A stretch of DNA of 32,253 nucleotides, taken from the NCBI GenBank assembly GCA_046598525.1, contig JBKJIJ010000026.1, forward strand, positions 1 through 32,253, written 5' to 3'. This stretch comes from Methylotenera_A sp046598525 (GTDB taxonomy: Bacteria > Pseudomonadota > Gammaproteobacteria > Burkholderiales > Methylophilaceae). The stretch's first letter is position 1. Each line of letters starts with the position of its first letter. The translations under genes were made by a program, and so were the position numbers. Below are positions 23,908 to 31,545 of the stretch, one piece after another. Below the pieces are notes generated by a model. That model made no database searches. It was not told the origin of the DNA and saw only the letters and a list, made by a program, of their open reading frames with translations.

Positions 23908-25464
23908 TTATATCAAGCTGTATTGAAAGCGTTCGAAGCTAGCTGTGCGTTCTACCAATTTTGTGGCGCGCACCATACTCACCGTATTGTTATGGTGCAC
24001 TTCAAATGTGCTGCCCACTTTGCATATGCCAACTTCTGCAATAATGCTGGCGGCTTGCTTTAATGCTGATAGCTCTGGCAACAACAAAGCCTCGCTTTCT
24101 AAGGCGCTATCATCGGCACGAATGCTAATGGCGGATGCGCTTGGCGAAATTAATTGCAAGCCAACGTCTAGTTGTTTTAACTCATTTACATTGGCCCAAC
24201 GCAAAACAGCCAACTCCCAAGTTTTGGTGTTGTTATCTTTCATGGCGACAATATCACCAATGTGCGCGCTGGCCATAGATGAGTTAAATTTACGCAAGGC
24301 ATAACCGCCTGCGCTTACATTTAAAATTTGCCATCTTGATGGTCTGTAAAAGCCATTGGTATTTAAACCGCCAATGCCTTGATTATTGTTAAGCGTAGAG
24401 CCAATTTCGCGAATTAAATGATGCGTTGTATTAATGCCAATGCTTAATTCCACACCGTCACTTTTTTTGCTTCTAGAGAACAAGCGTTGCGGCGTTTTGC
24501 CGTATTGTTTAATTAAATGCGCAAGCAAGTCTTCAAAATGATTTTCAATGGCATTGGTGGGCATGCTGCCATCGTTCGGAATAACGCCTTCTTGCAATAA
24601 CTTAACATGCTGATGAATTTGTCTGGCTAAATTCACCGTGACCAACAATATGTCGGTGCTAACGTCTGGTATTTCTTTATTTTTAACAAACGCGGTCGGT
24701 GCTTTATCGCCATCAAGCGATACTAAAAACACGCCAGTTGGATTCTCAATAAAGCCCAACGGCCTTAACTCGGCATGGTGGGCAATATTACCTAAATAAC
24801 TATCAAGGCTAAGAATATCTTTGTTAGCCAAATGTTGTGGATTGGCCAAGTTTAATAACAATGTTTGCGCGTAAATCAGATTAACCGAGCTAGCGTTAAT
24901 GCTGGTGTAATGCTCTGATACGGGTAATTTTTCGGCCGATTGCTGCAGTGCGCAATAGTAAAGCTGATGCAGCTCACCCCAAATGGCAACAGGCGCGCTG
25001 GCATAGGTAAGATGATGAATCAGCATCATCTCTTTGCAGGCGTGAATAGCGCGCTGAACAACTAATGCCGTGGTTTTGCTGCTGCCCAAATTAAGAATTT
25101 TGTTTTGTAAATCAACCAGCGCAAATTTGTAGCCAAACGCAAATTCTTGCCATAATTGATCAGCCGCATCGGCAAATGCTTGCTCATTTTTGGAAATAGG
25201 CAAACTAGCATTACTAAAGTGCGGAATTAAATCTTGATAAATTTGAATAGCAGCAGGACGATACAGCTCAAGCGCGTTTAAACGGTTGGTAAACGCCACT
25301 TTTTGACTATTGATAATCTGTAATTCTTCGATTAAATCGGTCGCTGCTCTAATCGGGTCACCAAATGGCAAATTTTGAATAAACTCGTTGATTTTGTTCG
25401 CGCGCGTTTCAGCCAACAAAATTGGATTACTATCTAAATTGGGTAGCTTAAGACTGATCGGCAT
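23908..25464 (-). CDS. Large cytoplasmic protein with C-terminal PilZ-like domain
   Basis: A 518-residue protein with no signal peptide or membrane segment. The first 300 or so residues are mostly helical and I do not recognise them firmly. Near residue 365 the stretch RPSRWQILNVSAGGYAL looks like a PilZ domain, whose arginines and [DN]xSxxG motif bind cyclic di-GMP. It is followed by beta-rich sequence with IGDIVAM, LAVLRWANVNE and VGLQLIS. The arginines stand closer to the NVSAGG motif than in the standard PilZ pattern, so ligand binding is uncertain. Related long PilZ proteins occur in other betaproteobacteria. It is transcribed alone toward trxA, with a 243-bp AT-rich gap after it. A structural or signalling role is inference. 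Confidence 0.6.
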   Translation of the reverse strand: MPISLKLPNLDSNPILLAETRANKINEFIQNLPFGDPIRAATDLIEELQIINSQKVAFTNRLNALELYRPAAIQIYQDLIPHFSNASLPISKNEQAFADAADQLWQEFAFGYKFALVDLQNKILNLGSSKTTALVVQRAIHACKEMMLIHHLTYASAPVAIWGELHQLYYCALQQSAEKLPVSEHYTSINASSVNLIYAQTLLLNLANPQHLANKDILSLDSYLGNIAHHAELRPLGFIENPTGVFLVSLDGDKAPTAFVKNKEIPDVSTDILLVTVNLARQIHQHVKLLQEGVIPNDGSMPTNAIENHFEDLLAHLIKQYGKTPQRLFSRSKKSDGVELSIGINTTHHLIREIGSTLNNNQGIGGLNTNGFYRPSRWQILNVSAGGYALRKFNSSMASAHIGDIVAMKDNNTKTWELAVLRWANVNELKQLDVGLQLISPSASAISIRADDSALESEALLLPELSALKQAASIIAEVGICKVGSTFEVHHNNTVSMVRATKLVERTASFERFQYSLI

Positions 25465-25668
25465 ACAAACTCCACATAGTATTGGGTGCTAATTTAAAAT
25501 TTGTTACTTTTAATAATGATAAAGCGTTAACAAAATGCTTACGCGTAAAATTAAGTTAAACGCGCTTTTGCGTCTTATTTACCAGCCATAAAAATCGCCA
25601 AAAATGTTTTTATAATGGTTAATATAAAGACTTATTATTACAGATTATATATTAGTTTGAAAATTACT

Positions 25669-26175
25669 ATGTCAGCTAAAAAGCAGTTTTTGTGGGTGAT
25701 CACAATTTTTATTTATTTAAGCCTGAGTTTAATCGCGCGCGCCGCTGATGCGCCACTAAGCAAAGGTTTTATTTTAGAAGATACCGCCGGCAAAAAACAA
25801 TCACTTGCGCAATATAAATGCAAATGGGTAATTGTGAATTATTGGGCTACTTGGTGCCCGCCTTGCTTAGAAGAGGTGCCTGACTTGGTGGCGCTGTACG
25901 ATAGTCGCAAAGATAAAGATGTGATGGTGCTGGGGGTGGTGTTTGATTACAAAAACACTACAGAAGTGGCTGATTATGTGGATGATATGCTGATGTCATA
26001 CCCCATTATATTGGGTGATGATGAGGTGATTAAGCAAATTGGTCATGCGGAAGTGATGCCAACCACTTATATTTATAATCCGCGCGGGGTTTTGGTTAAA
26101 ACCAAGCGCGGATTAGTCACTAGAGCGTACCTAGAAGCGTTAATGGCGAAAGAATCCATTAAACTTCAGCCGTAA
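25669..26175 (+). CDS. TlpA/ResA-type periplasmic thioredoxin
   Basis: A 168-residue protein. The N-terminal signal (KK, then a hydrophobic run to about residue 22, then ARAADA) exports or anchors it. The thioredoxin fold has the active site WCPPC (62-66) and the cis-proline loop MPTTYIYN (130-137). WCPPC with a TlpA-like fold suggests a periplasmic reductase, for example in cytochrome c maturation, which suits the c-type cytochromes of this organism; that link is inference. The frame is open to an ATG at 25615, but the ATG at 25669 gives a proper signal peptide. Neither has a clear ribosome site. It converges with the next gene with 3 bp between the stops. Confidence 0.82.
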   Translation: MSAKKQFLWVITIFIYLSLSLIARAADAPLSKGFILEDTAGKKQSLAQYKCKWVIVNYWATWCPPCLEEVPDLVALYDSRKDKDVMVLGVVFDYKNTTEVADYVDDMLMSYPIILGDDEVIKQIGHAEVMPTTYIYNPRGVLVKTKRGLVTRAYLEALMAKESIKLQP

Positions 26176-26178
26176 TAT

Positions 26179-26478
26179 TTAAATCATTGCAGGAATGCTA
26201 TTGCCGTCGGCGTCTAAAATGTTTAGCTGATTTTCATCGGCAAATTGCATTAGCTGCGTAAAACCTTCTGGGCTACTATCTTTTAAGCGCATATCCACCG
26301 CCAAACAACGCACGCCGTTCATCACTTTTGGCTTTAAATAAGGTGAATACACCAGCTTTTTATCTGGCCCAAAGGTAGCATACGTACTGCAAGTTCTATC
26401 AACCCAATCACTTGGGCGGAACGGTTTGCCAGTGCGGGTTAGGCCTTCAATAACAATTTCAACATTTTTTTTCGTCAT
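26179..26478 (-). CDS. DUF3579 family protein
   Basis: A 99-residue soluble protein with the pattern IVIEGLTRTGKPFRPSDW near the start, then FGPDKKLVYSPYLKP, GVRCLAVD and the end of a helix before ILDADG. This matches my memory of DUF3579, a family found mainly in Betaproteobacteria. The function is unknown. It is the last gene of the unit yraN-dolP-DUF3579, 24 bp after dolP. That suggests a link with the cell envelope, but this is only positional. Confidence 0.75.
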   Translation of the reverse strand: MTKKNVEIVIEGLTRTGKPFRPSDWVDRTCSTYATFGPDKKLVYSPYLKPKVMNGVRCLAVDMRLKDSSPEGFTQLMQFADENQLNILDADGNSIPAMI

Positions 26479-26502
26479 TTTAATATCGCTTTATCGCTTA
26501 CT

Positions 26503-27075
26503 TTATGGGTTGATGTATTCAAATACTTTGACCACTTTGCTTACGCCCTCAGTGTTGCGGGCAATTTCTACCGCCGCTTCACCTTCGGCTTGGGTAACTA
26601 ATCCCATCAAATAAACCACACCGTTTTCGGTAACTACTTTAACGTAATTGGCTGGAAATTTATTTTCAGTCACAAATTTTGTTTTCACTCTAGACGTAAT
26701 AAAAGTGTCGTTACCGCGTGAGCCAATAGTGCTTTTAGGTGCAATAGCAATCTCATTGGTCACTGCACGAATATTTTCAATTTCTTTTAATAATGCCGCT
26801 GCCTTGGCTTGGCGCTCTGCATCTGGTACTTCGCCCGTTAGCAACACGTTACGATTAAAGCTGGTGACGTTAACATGCGATTGCTCACCCAGATTGGTGA
26901 CCATTTTTTTAACCGCTTTAAGCTCAATGCTTTCATCTTCTACAAAAAAGCCAGAGGTGCGTCTATCGGCCGCCACTGCGCCGCCTGCTGCTGCGCCACC
27001 CACAATTACAGGCACGCAAGCGGCCAATTGGCTTAATAAGGTGGCGGCTAATAGCATTTTTAAAATCAAATTCAT
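26503..27075 (-). CDS. dolP: BON-domain outer membrane lipoprotein, DolP/YraP-like
   Basis: A 190-residue lipoprotein; E. coli DolP has 191. The lipobox LAAC ends at Cys20, followed by a Gly/Ala-rich stretch. Two BON domains follow (about 48-115 and 125-190), each with a conserved glycine turn such as NVLLTGEVPDAERQ and VVYLMGLVTQAEGEA. DolP guards outer membrane integrity and acts with the BAM machinery. GGAG lies 7 bp before the ATG. The order rsmI / yraN / dolP matches the E. coli yraL-yraM-yraN-diaA-dolP region without yraM (lpoA) and diaA. Confidence 0.88.
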   Translation of the reverse strand: MNLILKMLLAATLLSQLAACVPVIVGGAAAGGAVAADRRTSGFFVEDESIELKAVKKMVTNLGEQSHVNVTSFNRNVLLTGEVPDAERQAKAAALLKEIENIRAVTNEIAIAPKSTIGSRGNDTFITSRVKTKFVTENKFPANYVKVVTENGVVYLMGLVTQAEGEAAVEIARNTEGVSKVVKVFEYINP

Positions 27076-27120
27076 TGCTTACTCCAAAATAACAGATAAT
27101 TTTTGCGAATCATACGCCCT

Positions 27121-27486
27121 TTATGCGTAAAATGCATTACGCACCCACTCAATCGATTTTGCATCGACAGCATGCATTAAAATGGCATCAAAGCGGCATG
27201 ATTGTTCGCCATGCGGCTGGTTGTGTGTTTGCAAAAAGTGTTGCGCGGCTAAGATTAACTTTTGCATTTTTTGCGGCGTAATGCTGCTGCCTGCGCCGCC
27301 AAACAAGCTATTTTTTCTTAATCGCACCTCAATAAAAACCAGCGTTTTGACGTCTTGCATAATCAAATCAATTTCGCCATAACGGCAATGATAATTTTGC
27401 GCGATTAATTTAAGTCCTTGATTCAATAAAAAAGTTGCAGCCAATTTCTCTGCCTCAAGCCCTGCATTATTTTGATTTAACTTCAT
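27121..27486 (-). CDS. yraN: UPF0102 protein YraN
   Basis: A 121-residue protein of the UPF0102 family with a predicted endonuclease-like fold. The core reads RYGEIDLIMQD followed by LVFIEVRLRKN; the usual catalytic pattern ends EVK, here EVR. The N-terminus GLEAEKLAATFLLNQGLK is also typical. Its biochemical role is not settled. It is divergent from rsmI across 61 bp and leads the dolP unit. Confidence 0.9.
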   Translation of the reverse strand: MKLNQNNAGLEAEKLAATFLLNQGLKLIAQNYHCRYGEIDLIMQDVKTLVFIEVRLRKNSLFGGAGSSITPQKMQKLILAAQHFLQTHNQPHGEQSCRFDAILMHAVDAKSIEWVRNAFYA

Positions 27487-27547
27487 TTGGTGTGCATTAA
27501 ATGTATTTTTTTAAATGCTTAATAGCGCTTTGGCTTAAAATGGTGGC

Positions 27548-28420
27548 ATGAGGGATTTGAAAACGATTAGTACATTATATGTTGTGGCAACGCCAATCGG
27601 CAATTTGGGCGATATTACTTTGCGCGCACTTGAAATTTTGAAAGGTGTGGATGCCATTGCGGCCGAAGATACGCGCCATACATCAGGGTTGTTATCACAT
27701 TTTGGCATCAGCAAAAAATTAATCGCGGTGCATGAGCATAACGAACATCAATCGGCTGAGAAATTATTAGCGCAATTAAATGCGGGTGAAAATATTGCCT
27801 TAGTGACTGATGCTGGCACGCCAGGCATTAGCGACCCAGGCGCTGTGGTGGTGGATTTTGTGCGCAAGGCTGGCATTAAAGTGGTGCCAATTCCAGGTGC
27901 CAGTGCAGTAATTGCGGCTTTGTCGGCATCTGGCATTGCACAAAATGGTTTTTTATTTCATGGATTTTTGCCAGCCAGCGGCGCGGCTAGACGCAAAGTG
28001 CTTGAGGCGTTAAAAGTGCAAACGGTGACTTTAGTGTTTTATGAAGCGCCGCACCGCATTGTAGAAAGCGTGAATGATATGGCCAATGTGTTAGGTGCAG
28101 AGCGGCGCGTAACGTTTGCCAGAGAAATCACCAAAACGTTTGAAACGATTTATAGCTGCAATTTAGGCGATGCAAAAGCGTGGTTAGAGGCCGATACCAA
28201 TCAACAGCGCGGTGAATTTGTATTGTTAATTGAGGCGGCCGAAATTAAAGCGGCAGAAGAATTTTCAGAAGAAACGATTCGCGTATTAACCTTATTGCTA
28301 GCGGATTTGCCGCTTAAACAAGCGGTAAAACTAGCCGCTGAAATTAGCAATGAAAAGAAAAACTATTTGTACGAATTTGCGCTACAGCTTAAAAGCGCCA
28401 AAGCAGACACGGCAAAATAA
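27548..28420 (+). CDS. rsmI: 16S rRNA (cytidine(1402)-2'-O)-methyltransferase RsmI
   Basis: A 290-residue SAM-dependent methyltransferase of the tetrapyrrole methylase fold; E. coli RsmI has 286. Signatures are YVVATPIGNLGDITLRAL near the start, AEDTRHTSGLLSHFG, DAGTPGISDPGA and FYEAPHRI. It methylates the 2'-OH of C1402 in 16S rRNA. RsmH, which methylates the base of the same nucleotide, is encoded at the end of this window. It is followed 27 bp later by pyrC and may be co-transcribed with it. Confidence 0.95.
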   Translation: MRDLKTISTLYVVATPIGNLGDITLRALEILKGVDAIAAEDTRHTSGLLSHFGISKKLIAVHEHNEHQSAEKLLAQLNAGENIALVTDAGTPGISDPGAVVVDFVRKAGIKVVPIPGASAVIAALSASGIAQNGFLFHGFLPASGAARRKVLEALKVQTVTLVFYEAPHRIVESVNDMANVLGAERRVTFAREITKTFETIYSCNLGDAKAWLEADTNQQRGEFVLLIEAAEIKAAEEFSEETIRVLTLLLADLPLKQAVKLAAEISNEKKNYLYEFALQLKSAKADTAK

Positions 28421-28447
28421 AAACCGATTTAAACGAAACGATTAAAA

Positions 28448-29494
28448 ATGACTACAGCAAAAACCTTAAGCATTATCCGCCCAGATGACTGGCATTTACA
28501 CCTTAGAGATGGTGCTGCCCTAAAAGCGGTGCTGCCAGATACCGCCAAACAATTCGCCCGCGCGATTGTGATGCCGAATTTGCGGCCGCCTGTTACCACA
28601 ACGGCATTGGCAGCGTCTTACAGGCAACGTATTTTAGATGCGCTGCCAGCCGAATTGAGTTTTGAACCGTTGATGACCTTGTATTTAACCGACAACACCA
28701 CGGCAGAAGAAATTGCTTTGGCTAAAGCCAGCGGCATTGTGCATGGCGTTAAGCTTTACCCTGCCGGTGCGACCACTAATTCGGATTCTGGCGTTACCAG
28801 CTTAGACCATTGCGTTAAAGCGCTAGAGGCAATGGAAAAGCTGGGCATGCCTTTATTGGCGCATGCGGAAGTGACCGATAGTGACGTTGATGTGTTTGAC
28901 CGTGAGCGTGTGTTTATTGAGCGCAATATGGCGCCACTACTCAAAAAATTCCCTGCGTTAAAAGTGGTTTTTGAGCATATTACAACCAAAGATGCGGCCG
29001 ATTTTGTGACGCAAGCCAGCAGTAATGTAGCCGCCACCATTACCGCGCATCACTTATTAATGAATCGCAACGATATGTTTAAAGGTGGCATTCAGCCGCA
29101 TCATTATTGCTTGCCGATTTTAAAGCGTGAAGAACACCGTCTAGCTTTAGTGAAGGCTGCGATTTCTGGTAATGCCAAATTTTTCTTAGGCACCGATAGC
29201 GCGCCGCATGCCAAACACACCAAAGAAGCCGCTTGCGGCTGCGCGGGTATGTATACCGCGCATACGGCTATTGAGCTATATGCTGAAGCGTTTGAAAATG
29301 CCAACGCGTTGGATAAATTAGAAGGTTTTGCTAGCTTTTATGGCGCTGATTTTTATGGTTTGCCGCGCAATACCGCCCAAATCACATTAATAAAAGAAAG
29401 CTGGAAAGTACCAGATAGCTTGCCGTTTGATGGTGATGCGCTGGTGCCGCTAAGAGCAGGCCAAACGATAGCGTGGAAATTACAAAATCATTAA
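28448..29494 (+). CDS. pyrC: Dihydroorotase (PyrC, E. coli type)
   Basis: A 348-residue amidohydrolase of pyrimidine synthesis, closing carbamoyl aspartate to dihydroorotate. The metal-binding motif is DDWHLHLRDG near the start; KLYPAGATTNSDSG contains the likely carboxylated lysine; later ligands lie in LAHAEV, FEHITT and GTDSAPHAKHTKE. The length equals that of the E. coli enzyme (348). It ends 26 bp before the RNase P RNA. Confidence 0.96.
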   Translation: MTTAKTLSIIRPDDWHLHLRDGAALKAVLPDTAKQFARAIVMPNLRPPVTTTALAASYRQRILDALPAELSFEPLMTLYLTDNTTAEEIALAKASGIVHGVKLYPAGATTNSDSGVTSLDHCVKALEAMEKLGMPLLAHAEVTDSDVDVFDRERVFIERNMAPLLKKFPALKVVFEHITTKDAADFVTQASSNVAATITAHHLLMNRNDMFKGGIQPHHYCLPILKREEHRLALVKAAISGNAKFFLGTDSAPHAKHTKEAACGCAGMYTAHTAIELYAEAFENANALDKLEGFASFYGADFYGLPRNTAQITLIKESWKVPDSLPFDGDALVPLRAGQTIAWKLQNH

Positions 29495-29508
29495 GCGCAG
29501 CAGCGTGT

Positions 29509-29514
29509 TAAAAT
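29509..29514 (+). promoter_or_regulatory. Possible -10 element for rnpB
   Basis: TAAAAT ends 6 bp before the expected 5' end of the RNA. No good -35 box is seen, so read-through from pyrC is the alternative. Confidence 0.35.
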
Positions 29515-29520
29515 AACGCT

Positions 29521-29886
29521 GAAGCTGGCTAGACAGTCGCCGCCTAATTTTTTAGGGGGAGGAAAGTCCGGGCTGCGCAGAGCAAGATGACGGCTAACGG
29601 CCGTACGCTGAAATTCTTGTGGCGAAAGCTATGAGATATAAGGTGAGGAATAGGGCCACAGAGACGAGCGTATTAAGTTACGGTGAAACGCGGTAACCTC
29701 CATTTGCAGCAATATCAAATAGGCTGGCGATTTTATTTGTGTAGAAACTTACGAAAGTAAATAAGGCGTGGCTCGCGCTGCCAGCGGGTAGATAGCTTGA
29801 GCGCATCAGTAATGGTGCGCCTAGATGAATGACTGTCAACTTTAGCAATAAAGTCTACAAAACCCGGCTTATCGGCCAGCTTCGCT
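29521..29886 (+). ncRNA. rnpB: RNase P RNA (type A)
   Basis: The RNA part of RNase P, which matures tRNA 5' ends. The 5' end GAAGCTGGC pairs with GCCAGCTTC (29875-29883) as helix P1. Core sequences are GAGGAAAGTCCGGGCT (from 29559), CAGAGACGAGCG, CAAATAGG, GGGTAGATAGCTTGAG, CCTAGATGAATGACTGTC and AACCCGGCTTATCGG near the 3' end; all occur in the same order as in E. coli. Helix P3 is reduced to CCTAA-TTTT-TTAGG (29543-29556), much shorter than in E. coli. The total length is close to that of E. coli. The AT-rich 96 bp after it hold repeated AATTTTCAA-type words but no gene. Confidence 0.95.
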
Positions 29887-29982
29887 TATTTTTAAATTCT
29901 TGTTTTTCTATTCAAATTTTCTTTTGAAAATTCTCTGATTGAAATTTTCAACTCAGTTTTATGTTGAGTGCAATTTTCAAAC

Positions 29983-30012
29983 AAAAAAGCCACACAAGCG
30001 TGTGGCTTTTAA
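29983..30012. terminator. Bidirectional terminator between rnpB and the PEP-CTERM gene
   Basis: A perfect 11-bp stem, AAAAGCCACAC (29985-29995) with GTGTGGCTTTT (30000-30010), AAGC loop, with A and T runs on either side. It lies 13 bp past the stop of the minus-strand gene and also after rnpB. Confidence 0.92.
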
Positions 30013-30025
30013 AAATGATTAAAAC

Positions 30026-30631
30026 TTAAGCTTGATTTCTACGACGCATTCCAAAAAAACCTAAAACTGCAGAACCAAACAACCAAGCCGCTGCTGGTAC
30101 TGGCACTATTCCTGGGTTTGGGTTGCCAATCGGTGCACCATGTGTAGCTAGTACCGATTTAGCTAGTGTTACTAACCAACCGTCATCTCCAGTATCAATT
30201 AGTATTCTAACCATTAGGCCAGATTCAATTTCTTCGGCCCAGTTAGCGCCTAAATCAAACGTTGTGAATGAATAGATATCGTCTTCGCCGTCCAAGACGC
30301 CAATTTTAGCCCATAAGCCAGTTGAAGCTTCAAAGCCTTGAATAATATCAACTTCGCCGCCGATGGTATCTACATCAAACGCACTAATGCTCAATGCGGC
30401 AGTTGTATATGATGTAGTAACCGCGTTGTGTACCCATTCCCAATCTTCTCCAAATTCACGATAATATGGAAAATCAAACGTTTCTGCGCCGCCCGGTGCA
30501 AAATAGTTCGGGGTAACGTTTGAAGTAGGCGATGTTGCATCGATTGTGTCAACGGTGGCAGCTAATACGCTTGATGCGTTAAATAGTGCGCCAAGCACCA
30601 AGCTTGATAAGACTAACTTCTGAATATTCAT
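30026..30631 (-). CDS. PEP-CTERM sorted surface or exported protein
   Basis: A 201-residue protein. The N-terminal signal peptide ends near SVLA-ATV. The body of about 150 residues is acidic, rich in Asp, Thr and Ser, without a domain I know. The C-terminus VPVPAAAWLFGSAVLGFFG-MRRRNQA is a PEP-CTERM anchor of the VPxPAAxWLFGS type: a proline motif, a hydrophobic helix and an Arg cluster. Such proteins are processed by an exosortase and usually go with exopolysaccharide production. No exosortase gene is in the window. AAGGAA lies about 9 bp before the ATG. It is a single gene between strong borders. Confidence 0.85.
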   Translation of the reverse strand: MNIQKLVLSSLVLGALFNASSVLAATVDTIDATSPTSNVTPNYFAPGGAETFDFPYYREFGEDWEWVHNAVTTSYTTAALSISAFDVDTIGGEVDIIQGFEASTGLWAKIGVLDGEDDIYSFTTFDLGANWAEEIESGLMVRILIDTGDDGWLVTLAKSVLATHGAPIGNPNPGIVPVPAAAWLFGSAVLGFFGMRRRNQA

Positions 30632-30720
30632 TTTTTATTGTTCCTTTTAAATTTGCAAAAATTGCTTTGCAAGTTTAGATATAAAAACCGCTAACTCAAT
30701 CCCCTGTTTGGAGTATACAC

Positions 30721-30739
30721 AAGTATAAATTTTATACTT
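30721..30739. promoter_or_regulatory. Perfect 9-bp-arm palindrome before the PEP-CTERM gene
   Basis: AAGTATAAA-T-TTTATACTT, 89 bp upstream of the PEP-CTERM start; GTATAC stands just beside it at 30713-30718. It lies in the 467-bp gene-free stretch 30632-31098. The part from about 30740 to 30926 is AT-rich and shows nothing else I can name. Possible operator or AT-rich promoter core. Confidence 0.4.
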
Positions 30740-30926
30740 TTCAGTCATTTTTGTTTTCCAAATGGCGCTAAAAAAACCGATGTTGTTTGCAATCATTAAT
30801 CTAGTTGCTTGTTGTTATATTCTACATTCACTTAATTTAATATCTCATTGATTTTTATCACTATTATTTTATTGATAAAAATGCGCTAAGTCTTTGTCTT
30901 ATAAAGAAAAAATAGTCAAAAAGTGC

Positions 30927-30955
30927 TTGCAAAGACCTTTTTTTTTATCTATAGT
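30927..30955 (+). promoter_or_regulatory. Sigma-70 promoter of mraZ / dcw cluster
   Basis: TTGCAA (30927-30932), 17-bp spacer, TATAGT (30950-30955). The start would be near 30962, leaving a leader of about 137 bases before mraZ. Confidence 0.75.
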
Positions 30956-30963
30956 GCAATTTA

Positions 30964-30988
30964 GTGGTGAAAAGTGGAGTTTAGTGGG
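30964..30988 (+). promoter_or_regulatory. Three MraZ boxes
   Basis: GTGGT, GTGGA and GTGGG at 30964, 30974 and 30984, exactly 10 bp apart. MraZ proteins bind TGGGN-type direct repeats with this spacing, so mraZ should repress its own operon here. The boxes begin right at the expected transcription start. Confidence 0.8.
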
Positions 30989-31098
30989 AACTTTTGTCTG
31001 GGTAAGTGTTTTTGCCTGTTCCTATTTTAAGTCTGCTGATAACAAATAAATCGAATCACCAACACTAAATAATGTATTAAGGGCGGTTTATTCAAATC

Positions 31099-31545
31099 AT
31101 GTTTCGCGGTGCAACACTTTTAAGTATGGATGCTAAGTACAGGCTTGCGGTGCCTGCTAAGCATCGTGATGCTTTGTTGGCGCAAAGTGCGGGTAATTTG
31201 ATTTTAACGGCGCATCCGCATCGTTGCTTATTGTTGTATCCGCAACCCGCTTGGGCGCCAATTGAGGCCAAAATTAATGGCTTATCTAGCTTTAATCCGC
31301 AAACCAGTGCGTATCAGCGCATGATGGTTGGTCAGGCGGAAGATTTAAGCTTGGATAGCGCAGGGCGTTTGTTGGTATCGCCCGTTTTACGTGGTTTTGC
31401 AAAATTAGATAAAGATGTGATGTTTGTGGGCCAAGGCAGCCATTTTGAGTTATGGAATTTGGATGCTTGGAATAAGCAGCTGGAAATTTTAACTGGCGGC
31501 GACAACTTTGAAATGCCAACAGAATTAGAAGGTTTCTCACTATGA
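31099..31545 (+). CDS. mraZ: Transcriptional regulator MraZ
   Basis: A 148-residue protein with two AbrB-like halves, one around SMDAKYRLAVPAKHR and one around SLDSAGRLLVSPVLRGFA, each with the family DxxGR-like turn (DAKYR in the first half, DSAGR in the second). MraZ is a DNA-binding ring-shaped regulator that controls the dcw cluster of cell division and peptidoglycan genes. It has matching boxes in its own promoter. It overlaps rsmH by 4 bp. Confidence 0.95.
   Translation: MFRGATLLSMDAKYRLAVPAKHRDALLAQSAGNLILTAHPHRCLLLYPQPAWAPIEAKINGLSSFNPQTSAYQRMMVGQAEDLSLDSAGRLLVSPVLRGFAKLDKDVMFVGQGSHFELWNLDAWNKQLEILTGGDNFEMPTELEGFSL

Noticed and set aside
26648..27130. A 160-codon plus-strand frame
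   Set aside because: It is antisense to dolP, which has a lipobox, two BON domains and a good ribosome site.
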